Shown: positions 31,883-40,019 of the stretch, in pieces
Position numbering within the stretch: the first letter of the stretch is position 1
How the letters are laid out: each line of letters opens with the position of its first letter
Source of the DNA: a virus
Reading direction: 5' to 3' (one strand)
DNA: 54,112 bases
IMG/VR virus record: IMGVR_UViG_3300035704_000012
Span: 1-54,112 of that record
The notes under the pieces: generated by a model
Database searches by the model: none
Told to the model about the DNA's origin: nothing
Seen by the model: only the letters and a program-made list of their open reading frames with translations
Translations under genes and position numbers: made by a program

Positions 31883-32333
31883 TCTTGATCCAGTTCGTCC
31901 AGGTACCGCAGTTGGTGTCCGTCTCCCAGACCGTAACGTCGAACATGGTGACACCGAACCTCGCGAACGTACCTTGCGCCCAGATGCCGATCCTGGCAGC
32001 GAGGTTCTCCGTCGTCGGATCGACCGACATCACCTTCAGGCCAGGGAGCGTGAACCAACCTTCGGTGTCCTGGGCGTTGAGATTGCCTGCGAGGGGGTCG
32101 TCTACGTTGAGCAAGATCGCGTGGTCGTAGTCCGTGTCCAGGTAGTTGCGGAAGCCTGCCTTCACCTGGCCGAAGTCGAGTCCGCACAGCAGCCCTCTGG
32201 AGTTGACATCGCCACCGAGCTCGAGCTGTACCTTGAACGAGTGACCGTGGATGCGCTCGCACTTGCCGTGTGTCAGGAAGAGACGATGAGCCGCCTCGAA
32301 GTTGTGCTTGACCTTGATGGTTTGTACGATCAT
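31875..32333 (-). CDS. queD: 6-carboxytetrahydropterin synthase
   Basis: A 152-residue PTPS-family enzyme turning dihydroneopterin triphosphate into carboxytetrahydropterin. HNFEAAHRL and KCERIHGHSFKV carry the three zinc histidines and the catalytic Cys. DYDHAILL, DPTTENLA and VTVWETDT complete the active site. It overlaps queE by 8 bases at the end and queC by 4 bases at its start, so the three are translationally linked. Confidence 0.95.
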   Translation of the reverse strand: MIVQTIKVKHNFEAAHRLFLTHGKCERIHGHSFKVQLELGGDVNSRGLLCGLDFGQVKAGFRNYLDTDYDHAILLNVDDPLAGNLNAQDTEGWFTLPGLKVMSVDPTTENLAARIGIWAQGTFARFGVTMFDVTVWETDTNCGTWTNWIKNA

Positions 32334-33043
32334 GCGCCTACCTGCACCTTCCAGAACTCTGTGTCCTCGTACCGAGTCGTGTCGTTGATGCCTGCCGCAT
32401 GCATGGCCTCGAGGCGCTCGACGCAGGTGCCGCAGCGTCCGCAGTGCTTAGTGCCTCCCTTGTAACAGGACCAGGTCAGCTCGACCGGAACCTTGAGCCG
32501 CTTCGCCTCGAGTGCGATGTCGTTCTTGCCCCAGTAGATGAACGGGAGCTTGAAGTGCCAACCGTGAGGAAGGAAACCCAAGTTGGCACGTCGGATAGTG
32601 TCCTCGAGTGAGTGCCAGAACACCGGACGGCAGTCGGGGTAGATAGCAGCGTCGCCGTTGTGCGGGCCAGCTGCGACCCAGTGACCATCCTGGGCGATGC
32701 AGATACTCGTGGCGATCGCGGCCATCATCATGTTGCGGTTCGGTACGACTGTAGCCTTCATCGTGTCGTCGGCGTAGTGGCCCTCGGGCACATCGACACT
32801 GTTGTTGACGAGCGACGAGCCTGATGCGGCCATGAGCTCGCCGACACTACTCAGGTCGATGAGCGACCAGGGAAGGTTGAGGCGCTCCGCTGCCAGTTGT
32901 GCGAAGCCGAGTTCCTTGGCGTGCTTCTGGTTGTAGTCGAACGAGAGCACCTGCGGTGTTGCTCCGTTCTCATGAAGGTGGTGCAGCAGCGTGACACTGT
33001 CGAGACCGCCACTAACGATTGCTACTCCGTGGGGATGATTCAT
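32330..33043 (-). CDS. queC: 7-cyano-7-deazaguanine synthase
   Basis: A 237-residue ATP-dependent enzyme turning CDG into preQ0. VAIVSGGLDSVTLLHHL is the PP-loop, LSFDYNQKHAKEL follows, TVVPNRNMMMAAIA is the nucleotide pocket, and SCYKGGTKHCGRCGTCVERLEA holds the four-Cys zinc site. No QueF gene is seen, so the pathway appears to stop at preQ0. The stop overlaps queD, and the start overlaps the primase-helicase stop (ATGA). Confidence 0.95.
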   Translation of the reverse strand: MNHPHGVAIVSGGLDSVTLLHHLHENGATPQVLSFDYNQKHAKELGFAQLAAERLNLPWSLIDLSSVGELMAASGSSLVNNSVDVPEGHYADDTMKATVVPNRNMMMAAIATSICIAQDGHWVAAGPHNGDAAIYPDCRPVFWHSLEDTIRRANLGFLPHGWHFKLPFIYWGKNDIALEAKRLKVPVELTWSCYKGGTKHCGRCGTCVERLEAMHAAGINDTTRYEDTEFWKVQVGA

Positions 33044-35214
33044 TCCTTCTCTTCTCCCTTGCCTGCCAGGTCGTTGTATGTAACGGATCTGCCTTCACCA
33101 CCAACTCGGACTATCTGTCCTCTGTTGACTAGTGTCTTCTCGATGTCGTCCATCTCTCGTGCCGTCAGATGGTACGACTGCATCAGCCTCGACCGTGGGA
33201 ACGAACTCTTAGCCTGTATCGCACGGTACACAAGTTGGATCTTGTGTTCGATCGGGCCACGGCCGACATTCATGATTATGTCTTGTGCGTAGCGCCGCCA
33301 TACATCTCCATAGGCGGCTGCGCGGATGATATCGACTTCGTCAACAACCACAGGGCCTTCGAGGCATCTTGATGCGGCAAGTAGGATGGCTGCCTTCAAG
33401 ATACTGACAGCGAGTCGAACATACATGGGCACCATGATGTCCTTCAGTTCCTCACCGGCATCGACTCCCAGTTGCGTCAGTGTCTGTTCTACTACGTTGT
33501 ATCTATCCCAAGCAGGTCCTGTCAGTGCTGCATCTGTAACAGCTGGCCGTTCGCCTACGACCTTGCCTCCGAACAGGATAGGCTGTGTCTTACGATGCGC
33601 GGCTGCTATCTGACGTAGCTCTGCTAGGATCTCGGCTCTTCCGTTGTCAGTTGTCTCTTCTGGTGGTCCTAGTGGCCTAACGCGTGCTGGATCAGAGTCT
33701 GCCGTAATGAACACGAAGCGAGGCATGAAGCCTGACTCAATGTCCTCGTGCGTTACAATTCGCTGCATCTTGGAACGAATGCCTCCAGCGAACAGTATCA
33801 GACGAGGATCTCGAATCGTAACCTCTTCCTTCCTGAGAAGACGCTTCTGTGTCCTACCGTCGTACAGCTTGGTCAGGAACTCCTTGAACCCTGACATATA
33901 GTCCTTATGCGACATCTGGTCCATGAAGCCTGTGAACTCGTCACGGAGGAACAGACTTACCTGTCCCGGTCTCGTCGACAGGTTCTGCATAAACCCCTCG
34001 ATCGATCCGTCCGTCGCTAGCAACAATGAATCGTCGACTTCTAGCATCAGGTCCACTGCTAGGTCCATCGCTGTCGACTTCCTCGTCAGCGTGGTGTCTG
34101 CTAGGATCATGAACCATAGGTTCGGTGATATAGACCCATACCGTGTAGGTAGTCGGACGGATCCAGCCAGGAAGCTCGACAAGAGAATGAATGCGCCAGC
34201 CTCGTGATACTGGACAGCCGCATCTCCCACTTGTCTCGCCCACGCAATGTACCTTTCTATGAAGGAAGGATCTGCATCTATGACTGCCTTCTCTTGCGCC
34301 GTGACGAGAGCCATCTCAGATCCAGGAGGAGCAGTTGCTTGTTTCGCCTGTTCCTTATGACGAGCCGACGCCCTGCATACGTCCTTCCAAAGTCGTATGT
34401 CGTGGGCTCCGAACTTATTGCAGGCCGCATCACGGCAGACCTGGTAAACCTCGTCCAGATGAAGTTGAGCCTCCAGACAGTACATTTCGAGTCGGAAGAG
34501 TGCGGACGACCTGTCTGTCTCCGGAGCCCTGTGGTATAGTGTGAACGCGGCCCCGTTGATCTTGTGCCGATATCTTTCAAGGATCTTCTCTCCTTCCTCG
34601 AACACGAAGTCGGGAAACGGTATGTCTAGGTATTCGTATCCGGCAGCTTGAGGGTAGCGATTGCGGAATTCCTCAAGGGGGTATACGTTATCGTTCCATC
34701 CCAGGATGAGTACCTTAGGAGCGCCTGTACCGAGTCCGTACTTGAAGTTCCTAGTACCAGGTATCCGTAGTAGCTGTGTGAGGTCCCATCCACTTCGATC
34801 AGAACCCTGGTCGACGTGATAGTATGCGATGCGTCGGGATACCTCTTCAGCGTCTTCAGCATCGACATCGCTATCCAAAGCCCAAATCGCCTGATAGCGA
34901 CCAGGGGATGTCTCATATGAAATGGTAGGTTGGATGAGCATATGGCGCGGATGACACTCATCCAGGTCAGCCCATACACAAGCCACTCGTGCAACGTTAG
35001 TCTTGACACGTTTCCGCTCCGTCAGAATTTGAGGGCAGAAGTAGATGTTCTCGGTTAGGACCTTGGAACGAAGGATTACAACGGCTTTATTGACTTCGCC
35101 TGGGTACTCGTAGAACGCCTCTTGGAATCGTCCTTCAGGGTGTCTGGTAGCAACACACATGTATCCAGTTGTGTTTCCATACGCTGTCGCAAATACCTCA
35201 TCCAGTCCTGGCAT
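33040..35214 (-). CDS. Primase-helicase (RepB-like prim-pol plus DUF3987-type ATPase)
   Basis: A 724-residue protein. The N-terminal part has archaeo-eukaryotic-primase marks: ACVWADLDECHP (Asp-x-Asp, about 78-89), TSPGRYQAIWALD and WDLTQLLRIPGTRNFKYG. Residues about 310-560 are a helicase-like ATPase: MILADTTLTRKSTAMDLA (Walker A variant, about 378-395), QVSLFLRDEFTGFMD (Walker B) and a GGIRSKMQRI stretch. The C-terminal 100 residues look like a winged helix (FPRSRLMQSYHLTAREMDDIEK). It probably primes and unwinds phage DNA. Confidence 0.86.
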   Translation of the reverse strand: MPGLDEVFATAYGNTTGYMCVATRHPEGRFQEAFYEYPGEVNKAVVILRSKVLTENIYFCPQILTERKRVKTNVARVACVWADLDECHPRHMLIQPTISYETSPGRYQAIWALDSDVDAEDAEEVSRRIAYYHVDQGSDRSGWDLTQLLRIPGTRNFKYGLGTGAPKVLILGWNDNVYPLEEFRNRYPQAAGYEYLDIPFPDFVFEEGEKILERYRHKINGAAFTLYHRAPETDRSSALFRLEMYCLEAQLHLDEVYQVCRDAACNKFGAHDIRLWKDVCRASARHKEQAKQATAPPGSEMALVTAQEKAVIDADPSFIERYIAWARQVGDAAVQYHEAGAFILLSSFLAGSVRLPTRYGSISPNLWFMILADTTLTRKSTAMDLAVDLMLEVDDSLLLATDGSIEGFMQNLSTRPGQVSLFLRDEFTGFMDQMSHKDYMSGFKEFLTKLYDGRTQKRLLRKEEVTIRDPRLILFAGGIRSKMQRIVTHEDIESGFMPRFVFITADSDPARVRPLGPPEETTDNGRAEILAELRQIAAAHRKTQPILFGGKVVGERPAVTDAALTGPAWDRYNVVEQTLTQLGVDAGEELKDIMVPMYVRLAVSILKAAILLAASRCLEGPVVVDEVDIIRAAAYGDVWRRYAQDIIMNVGRGPIEHKIQLVYRAIQAKSSFPRSRLMQSYHLTAREMDDIEKTLVNRGQIVRVGGEGRSVTYNDLAGKGEEKE

Positions 35215-35238
35215 ACGATGCCCCAGTCAGTAGTGTGA

Positions 35239-35266
35239 GGCCTGGCCGAGAGCGATCGACCAGGCC
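35239..35266 (-). terminator. Intercistronic hairpin before the primase-helicase gene
   Basis: GGCCTGG (35239-35245) and CCAGGCC (35260-35266) form a 7-bp stem with a 14-base loop in the 63-base gap after the single-strand binding protein gene. No T run follows. It may dampen readthrough after a highly expressed gene. Confidence 0.55.
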
Positions 35267-35277
35267 CCACGTCTGTG

Positions 35278-35772
35278 TTATGGCAGGACGGATGCCGTGG
35301 CGGCCTTGCCCAGCGTGCCCTTAGGCGCCGAGGTCGTGCCTTCCTTCCACGGCTCGAACCCGCGGACCTCGATCCAGTCCATCGGGTCGCCCTCCGGGTC
35401 CTTCTCCTTGGCCTTCTTGTTGATGCCGCGGCGGACCATGATGTGCCGAGTGATGTAGAACTCCGGCGCGTCCGGAATAGCGAGGCTGCCGCCCTTCATG
35501 GCGTTCTCGTACTCGCCGAGCGCCTTCAGGACACCGATGATCGTGTACAGCGCGCCGCTCCAGCAGCACGCAGTCCAGGTCATGAGCTTGTCGGCGTACT
35601 CGCCGTCCTGCACCATCGCACGGAACTTGAGGAGCGGCTTGCCGGGGTTGGCTTCCGACTGTGACTCGGCCTGCTCGACCTCGGTGATGACGCAGTGGTA
35701 CTTGCCCGACGGGAGTGGTACGAATTCGCCTGACTTGTTTTCCTGATCACTGACGTTGACCCTGATTGCCAT
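35278..35772 (-). CDS. Phage single-strand DNA-binding protein (DUF669-like)
   Basis: A 164-residue protein. FVPLPSGKYHCVITEVEQAESQ near 17, KPLLKFRAMVQDGEYADKLM near 45 and LYTIIGVLKALGEYE in the middle follow the DUF669 pattern, a phage OB-like ssDNA-binding family usually encoded next to a Sak/RecA-type recombinase, as here. The C-terminal 35 residues are Gly/Ala/Thr-rich. GC-rich codons compared with its neighbours suggest strong expression. Confidence 0.75.
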   Translation of the reverse strand: MAIRVNVSDQENKSGEFVPLPSGKYHCVITEVEQAESQSEANPGKPLLKFRAMVQDGEYADKLMTWTACCWSGALYTIIGVLKALGEYENAMKGGSLAIPDAPEFYITRHIMVRRGINKKAKEKDPEGDPMDWIEVRGFEPWKEGTTSAPKGTLGKAATASVLP

Positions 35773-35792
35773 TACCTTGTACCTTGTCCCTA

Positions 35793-36170
35793 CTACTTGT
35801 GTTTGAGCTGTTTGAGCTCTTGACTGATTTGTTCACGTCTAGCGTGAACGTCCATCGAGTGACTGTGTCCGTTGGTTCCTATCGTAGAAGCGAACTCCAC
35901 GCCTAGCACGGCTTGGGGCCGCTTTAGGACTAGGTACGGAAGCATCTGTTCTAGTACGTATCCGGCCTTTCTTCCCGATACGGTCCAGACGTAGTGCACG
36001 TAGGTGTGCGAGCTAAGGACGATGCTTCCACGTTGGAGCACATCGAGGAACACCTCAAGCGGCTCTCTGTACTTCTGTCCGACAGTTACCTGTAGGTTGT
36101 ACCCGTAAGCTCCGATACAGCCTTCACCATCGAAGAAGCCTGCGCACCAGATAAGGCGTTCGTCTACCAT
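35793..36170 (-). CDS. LAGLIDADG-type homing endonuclease
   Basis: A 125-residue protein. CAGFFDGEGCIGAYG (about 9-23) is a LAGLIDADG helix with its acidic residue. VTVGQKYREPLEVFLDVLQRG and VWTVSGRKAGYVLEQMLPYL are the following strand and helix parts. One motif only, so it would act as a dimer. It is a free-standing mobile gene wedged between the ssb and recA-like genes and overlaps the latter's stop by one base (TAATG). The ATG follows no strong ribosome site. Confidence 0.82.
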   Translation of the reverse strand: MVDERLIWCAGFFDGEGCIGAYGYNLQVTVGQKYREPLEVFLDVLQRGSIVLSSHTYVHYVWTVSGRKAGYVLEQMLPYLVLKRPQAVLGVEFASTIGTNGHSHSMDVHARREQISQELKQLKHK

Positions 36171-37174
36171 TATTTATGGATCAACTCGAAGATGTCGTTC
36201 ATGTTGGGCTCGACGACTACGAGCGGGAGGTTGCCTGACCTGTCCTTGGTCACGTAACCCTCGAGTGCGCCGGTGAGCAACATGCGCCGGATTTCGCTGG
36301 GCTTGGTTTCGTCGCCCTTGTCCCCTTCCTTCGTGTAGAGGTACATTACCTGATCAAACAGGCCGGCGACCTGATTGGTCAGCTTCCCGGGCAGGTCGGG
36401 ACGCTTCCACATAACGCCCTTGTTGTCCCGCTCGGTCTGCTCGTGGCAGAGGAAGATGAAGTTCATCGGCAGGTCCCGGTACAGCCGAAGGTACTTCCTC
36501 ATAGCGTTGGTCGATGCGCCCCAGTCGTGGAGGCCGGGCACGTCGGGGTCACGGTCCGGATGCGCCGAGAGCGTACGAGCCATGACCGAGTCCATGTTGA
36601 TCTTCTGCAGCTCCGTGCCGGTGTCGATGACAACCGTCTGGAAGTCAGGCGAGTCGTTGCCTTGGTAGCACTGCCTGTCGAGCTCGTCGTAGACCTGGAC
36701 GAACTGCGCCCACGTGATCGATCCCTGCGCCGAAGGATCGGGGATGATCTGGATGTTGTCCTCGATCGCCAGCTTGATGAGCGTCGAAGACCCTGCCTCG
36801 GCGTTGACATAGAGCAGCGGCGCTAGGTGTCTGGACTTCACGCCTGTGCCGGCGAGATGTGTCTTGCCCGAACCAGGCAGCCCGTAGATCATGTTGTTGA
36901 CGAACGGGATCACGTGTCCTGGTACGGCGATCGGAATGCCCGCGAACATTCGCCTTGGCGTCGGCGTCTCTGCTACTGCCGGAGTTGTCACGCGTGCTTC
37001 CTTCTCACCTTCGGTTGGCATGTTGTCGTCGAACGGTCTCGAATCTACTGCCCCTTCGGCTTCGTGTCCGAGCTGTTCTCGCCGTGACTCGTTGAGGGCC
37101 ATCAACTCGTCCTGTTCGAGTATACGTTCCGAGTCCTTTGTGAAGTTGAAGTCGTCGTCGGGATCAGGTGTCAT
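36170..37174 (-). CDS. RecA/Sak4-like ATPase
   Basis: A 334-residue protein. An acidic N-terminus of about 85 residues precedes the core. IYGLPGSGKTHLAG (about 97-110) is Walker A, FQTVVIDTGTELQ (about 181-193) Walker B, and NFIFLCHEQTERDN the sensor strand. Sak4-like proteins pair single strands during phage recombination and work with the adjacent ssDNA-binding protein. The stop overlaps the homing nuclease start and the start overlaps the RecB-like gene stop (ATGA). Confidence 0.85.
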   Translation of the reverse strand: MTPDPDDDFNFTKDSERILEQDELMALNESRREQLGHEAEGAVDSRPFDDNMPTEGEKEARVTTPAVAETPTPRRMFAGIPIAVPGHVIPFVNNMIYGLPGSGKTHLAGTGVKSRHLAPLLYVNAEAGSSTLIKLAIEDNIQIIPDPSAQGSITWAQFVQVYDELDRQCYQGNDSPDFQTVVIDTGTELQKINMDSVMARTLSAHPDRDPDVPGLHDWGASTNAMRKYLRLYRDLPMNFIFLCHEQTERDNKGVMWKRPDLPGKLTNQVAGLFDQVMYLYTKEGDKGDETKPSEIRRMLLTGALEGYVTKDRSGNLPLVVVEPNMNDIFELIHK

Positions 37175-38397
37175 TGTCCTACTCCTGCGTGATCGGTTGT
37201 AGCTTCCTTGAGTACGTAGTATCTTGGTTTGATTTGGTACATTGTTTCAAGTGCGTATTGGTAGTCGCCGCCCTGGTTCTTGTCCAGGCACGGCTCCCTG
37301 TAGGCGCAAAAACCACAGGAGAAGCGCCCAGGTGACGGGTAAATCCGCGTAAGGGGATCTGTCATCTCGATCGCCTGAGCTAGGAGGTCAGCTTCGAAGT
37401 TGTTGAGCTGCGTAAGGGTACGACGGACTGTATGGTGCCTGATGAAGGTCGAGCCTTCGGTTCGCAGGTAGTTGATGAACTCGTCGTAGAGGCCTGCCTT
37501 GTAAGCGCCTGCGTCACGAGTGGAAACTGTGCGCATGTACGTGTCTACGTCGGTGTCTAGGTTCTTACTGACAGAGAACGACCTGCCTAGGCGTACGACC
37601 TTCATCTCTTCGGGCGGCTTAGGATAGCCCTTCTTCAGCTCGACGTAGATGAAGCCTCGTATCGCTAGACCCAGCTTTTTCCGAAGTGCCCAAATGTAGC
37701 CGGTGATCTGGTCGTCCAGCTCGAGGACGATGTCTGCATCCTCGTTCATCATCCGAGCTGTTGTCTTCCAGTCCAGGATCCAGTAGTTGCCGTGCTTGTC
37801 ACGTACGATGGCGTCGACTCGGCCTTCGTAGACGACAGGCAGCCCTGTCCAGTTCTCACGTCCTGGTGCATCTAGATTGATGGGCATATGAGACGTGGTC
37901 TTAGGTGCGTGGAAGCGGCAGAACTTCATCCAGCACTTGTCGCACGTGCACATGAGCTGCTGACCGTGCTCGTCGAGGACAGGAACCTGGAACTTCTCCT
38001 CGACGAAGACAGGTGTGTACTGGTCGAGTGGTAGGTGGTTCATCACGTACCAGTGAATCATGCCCCGGCCAAGTGCTAGCAGCTCGTCGTAGTTGCGTTC
38101 CTCGTCGTCGCTCAGGCCTCGTTCGTTCTCGAGGTTGAACTTCTTCCTCTGTGCCGAACAGGCATCGTAGAAGGCAGCCTCAGCGAACTGAGCGATGAGC
38201 ATACGCGGAGAACCCCATGTCTCGGGGTTGTACATCTTCTCCATGGCGTAGTGGTAAGCGATGCCGAACTCGAGGGGTACTGCTGTTCGAGTAGGCTGTA
38301 GGTCTTCTCCGAATGCCCAACTCCAGCGTCGACGACAGCCTCGGTAGGAGCGTAGCTCCGTAGTGTGAATCTCATGCACCAGGTCTATAGCCTGCAC
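37171..38397 (-). CDS. RecB/Cas4-like PD-(D/E)XK nuclease
   Basis: A 408-residue protein with a GTG start after GAGGGAGG. TELRSYRGCRRRWSWAF opens the fold, and EFGIAYHYAMEKMYN supplies the His. VYEGRVDAIV and YWILDWKTTARM carry the Asp and Asp-x-Lys active site (about 209-240). FSCGFCAYREPC near 360-371, with the early Cys at about 20, is the Fe-S signature of RecB/AddB/Cas4 nucleases. An internal CTCDKCWMKFCRFH (about 150-163) adds a second metal-like cluster. It probably resects DNA for recombination. Its own promoter lies at 38436-38468. Confidence 0.9.
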   Translation of the reverse strand: MQAIDLVHEIHTTELRSYRGCRRRWSWAFGEDLQPTRTAVPLEFGIAYHYAMEKMYNPETWGSPRMLIAQFAEAAFYDACSAQRKKFNLENERGLSDDEERNYDELLALGRGMIHWYVMNHLPLDQYTPVFVEEKFQVPVLDEHGQQLMCTCDKCWMKFCRFHAPKTTSHMPINLDAPGRENWTGLPVVYEGRVDAIVRDKHGNYWILDWKTTARMMNEDADIVLELDDQITGYIWALRKKLGLAIRGFIYVELKKGYPKPPEEMKVVRLGRSFSVSKNLDTDVDTYMRTVSTRDAGAYKAGLYDEFINYLRTEGSTFIRHHTVRRTLTQLNNFEADLLAQAIEMTDPLTRIYPSPGRFSCGFCAYREPCLDKNQGGDYQYALETMYQIKPRYYVLKEATTDHAGVGQ

Positions 38398-38435
38398 CTT
38401 CAGCTTACCTCCCTCTGAATTAAGCTGATACTTAT

Positions 38436-38468
38436 AGTATATAGTGGGTCATCGGTGAAACACAAGGG
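38436..38468 (-). promoter_or_regulatory. Promoter CCC-TTGTGT-N18-TATACT for the recombination operon
   Basis: On the minus strand, CCC (38466-38468), TTGTGT (38460-38465), 18 bases, then TATACT (38436-38441). It reads into the RecB-like nuclease gene and the recA-like, ssb and primase genes. Same layout as four other promoters in the window. Confidence 0.78.
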
Positions 38469-38486
38469 GGTTCATTTACCTTGTGT
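38460..38486 (-). terminator. Hairpin at the end of the upstream operon
   Basis: ACACAAGG (38460-38467) and CCTTGTGT (38479-38486) pair perfectly over 8 bp around an 11-base loop, right at the stop codon of the gene at 38486. The arm overlaps the -35 box of the promoter above, so ending one transcript and starting the next are combined in about 50 bases. Confidence 0.6.
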
Positions 38487-38716
38487 TACTTGTCCAGAGG
38501 ATTGACGACTTCCATGTTGTCGCCTAGGAAGAGCTTCCGCATCTTCCCTTCGAAGCGCTTAGCCGACTCCTCGTCGTCGAACTCAGTCTCCATGTTCACT
38601 TGGAACTTCGGCCTGTAGTACGGGTCCGTCCAGGGGTGCGTTGGGTACGAGCTGATCAGGACTAGCGATTGTGATACTAGTCCCGTCAGTGGCTCCCTCG
38701 GGTTCGGTATTGGCAT
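38486..38716 (-). CDS. Hypothetical protein, overlaps upstream gene by 134 bases
   Basis: A 76-residue protein. ATG 38716 follows AAGGAG by seven bases, which makes the long out-of-frame overlap with the gene at 38583 believable. The C-terminal half (PKFQVNMETEFDDEESAKRF...RKLFLGDN) looks like a small alpha/beta domain. The N-terminus is Pro-rich. No family is recognised. Confidence 0.6.
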   Translation of the reverse strand: MPIPNPREPLTGLVSQSLVLISSYPTHPWTDPYYRPKFQVNMETEFDDEESAKRFEGKMRKLFLGDNMEVVNPLDK

Positions 38717-39164
38717 TGCGTCGCTCCTTGATCTCGTTGAGTAGGTTGTTGCATCCGATTCCAATGAGCATGTTCTGGATGAAGCGATGAACTACGTAGT
38801 AGTTAGGACGCTTGCACTTCGTATGAATGAGCCAGCCGAAGCGCTCGGTCTTGTGCCACTGGCCGATCGAGGCGACGTACTCCTCACGTTGGGGACCGTC
38901 TTGGAACTTGCCCATGCCACGCGTCTTCTTGCGCTGGTTGTTTAGCCTTGCCCACTCGGTCATGCCGACGATACGGCAGCGACACGACACAGTAGGCCGA
39001 GCGATCACGGCCTCGACCGTAGCGTAAGCGGAAGCGACGATACCTACGGTGTTAGGACGAGTTGTCCGATGACGCCAGTTGTCACTCTGCGCCTCTAGCA
39101 GCGCCGTGGTGAACTGCTCAGCAGCGTCGTTGTCGTCGAAGGACAGTACTACTATCCTAGCCAT
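38583..39164 (-). CDS. Hypothetical protein
   Basis: A 193-residue protein. Residues 1-150 look folded: ARIVVLSFDDNDAAEQFTTALLEAQ (beta-alpha), SYATVEAVIARPTVSCRC-like strands, and WARLNNQRKKTRGMGKF. Residues 150-193 are an acidic Pro/Thr/Asp-rich tail that overlaps the next gene. Its ATG overlaps the end of a 39-residue gene upstream. Not recognised. Confidence 0.7.
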   Translation of the reverse strand: MARIVVLSFDDNDAAEQFTTALLEAQSDNWRHRTTRPNTVGIVASAYATVEAVIARPTVSCRCRIVGMTEWARLNNQRKKTRGMGKFQDGPQREEYVASIGQWHKTERFGWLIHTKCKRPNYYVVHRFIQNMLIGIGCNNLLNEIKERRNANTEPEGATDGTSITIASPDQLVPNAPLDGPVLQAEVPSEHGD

Positions 39165-39276
39165 CCTTCGCCTCCACTAGGTCTCCTTCCCAGCGCTTGC
39201 CGTTGAGCCAGATGATGCAGCGACGCTTGCGCACATCATCCCAGTAGCCTGAGATTTCGCCGAGGTGTACTTCCAT
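39157..39276 (-). CDS. 39-residue small protein
   Basis: The frame starts MEVHLGEISGYWDDVRKRRC and ends in a TAG that overlaps the next ATG by 8 bases. It reads like a compact beta protein (RCIIWLNGKRWEGDL). The ribosome site is modest (GAGG about 11 bases upstream). It fills a gap otherwise without a gene and uses the same codons as its neighbours. Confidence 0.55.
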   Translation of the reverse strand: MEVHLGEISGYWDDVRKRRCIIWLNGKRWEGDLVEAKDG

Positions 39277-39302
39277 GGCAGGAGTATCCTCGGTCTCCCG
39301 TG

Positions 39303-39536
39303 TCACGTGGTCATCCTTCGGCATAACGCAGCGCCGCCCTGGTTAAGTACGTGTTCGTAGCCGTCCTGGAAGATGAGGTGCCTCGTCTTCGAGTCGCACT
39401 GCTCAGCTGCTGGATGGTAGTGAACCTGGACAGCGTCGCCGTCTGGGTTCCACTTCGGGTGCCTCTTCGACTTGTCTCTGGCCTGTGCTATGACGACCTT
39501 CTCGTCTAGCGTGGGACTGACGTATGCGTGATTCAT
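39303..39536 (-). CDS. Hypothetical protein
   Basis: A 77-residue protein. ATG 39536 overlaps the upstream stop (ATGA) and follows GCGAGG. HAYVSPTLDEKVVIAQARDKSKRHPKWN and VQVHYHPAAEQCDSKTRHLIF are its main stretches. The ending RRMTT is basic. Not recognised. The longer frame upstream is a shadow of the next gene. Confidence 0.65.
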   Translation of the reverse strand: MNHAYVSPTLDEKVVIAQARDKSKRHPKWNPDGDAVQVHYHPAAEQCDSKTRHLIFQDGYEHVLNQGGAALCRRMTT

Positions 39537-40018
39537 GATGACCTCGCAGTCTTGTAAGCGGCCCAGACCATCTTGCAGAAGATCCGAGTACGGCGCCAGT
39601 GTCGACGTCCGAGCTTGATGGCCTCGAGGTTCCATGCCGTATCGATCTTGTCGAAGCGTTCGAAGTACTCGTCCTCGATGAAGATCGGAGGCTCGTCGAT
39701 CTTGATCGCACGCATCGGACCCGTCTCGGCGACGCTGAAGGTCGCGATGGGCTGAAGGGGAGGAGGTGTACCCAGAGCGTAGGCTTCCACCTGCTCGTGA
39801 ATACGTGTGTCATGCTCGACATGGTCGGACCGGAAGGTGAAGACGTGCTGCTCCACACGGGTGAGTTCGATGACCTCTTGGTAAAGATGGCCCTGTAGCT
39901 CCGTGACCGTCTCGGAGATACCTTCCCAGTGAGTCAGGAGGTTGGCGAACTCGGGTGAGTCGGCGACGTCGATTTCGATCGGGTAGTCGGCGTCGAGAGG
40001 ACAGAGTGTCGTAGTCAT
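39533..40018 (-). CDS. Hypothetical protein
   Basis: A 161-residue protein after AAAGGGCTGAC. Acidic N-terminal half (DADYPIEIDVADSPEFANLL), a central linker rich in Pro (YALGTPPPLQPIATF), and a basic aromatic C-terminal helix (LGRRHWRRTRIFCKMVWAAYK). A membrane or nucleic-acid contact of the end is possible, but no family is recognised. Confidence 0.68.
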   Translation of the reverse strand: MTTTLCPLDADYPIEIDVADSPEFANLLTHWEGISETVTELQGHLYQEVIELTRVEQHVFTFRSDHVEHDTRIHEQVEAYALGTPPPLQPIATFSVAETGPMRAIKIDEPPIFIEDEYFERFDKIDTAWNLEAIKLGRRHWRRTRIFCKMVWAAYKTARSS

Positions 40019-40019
40019 G

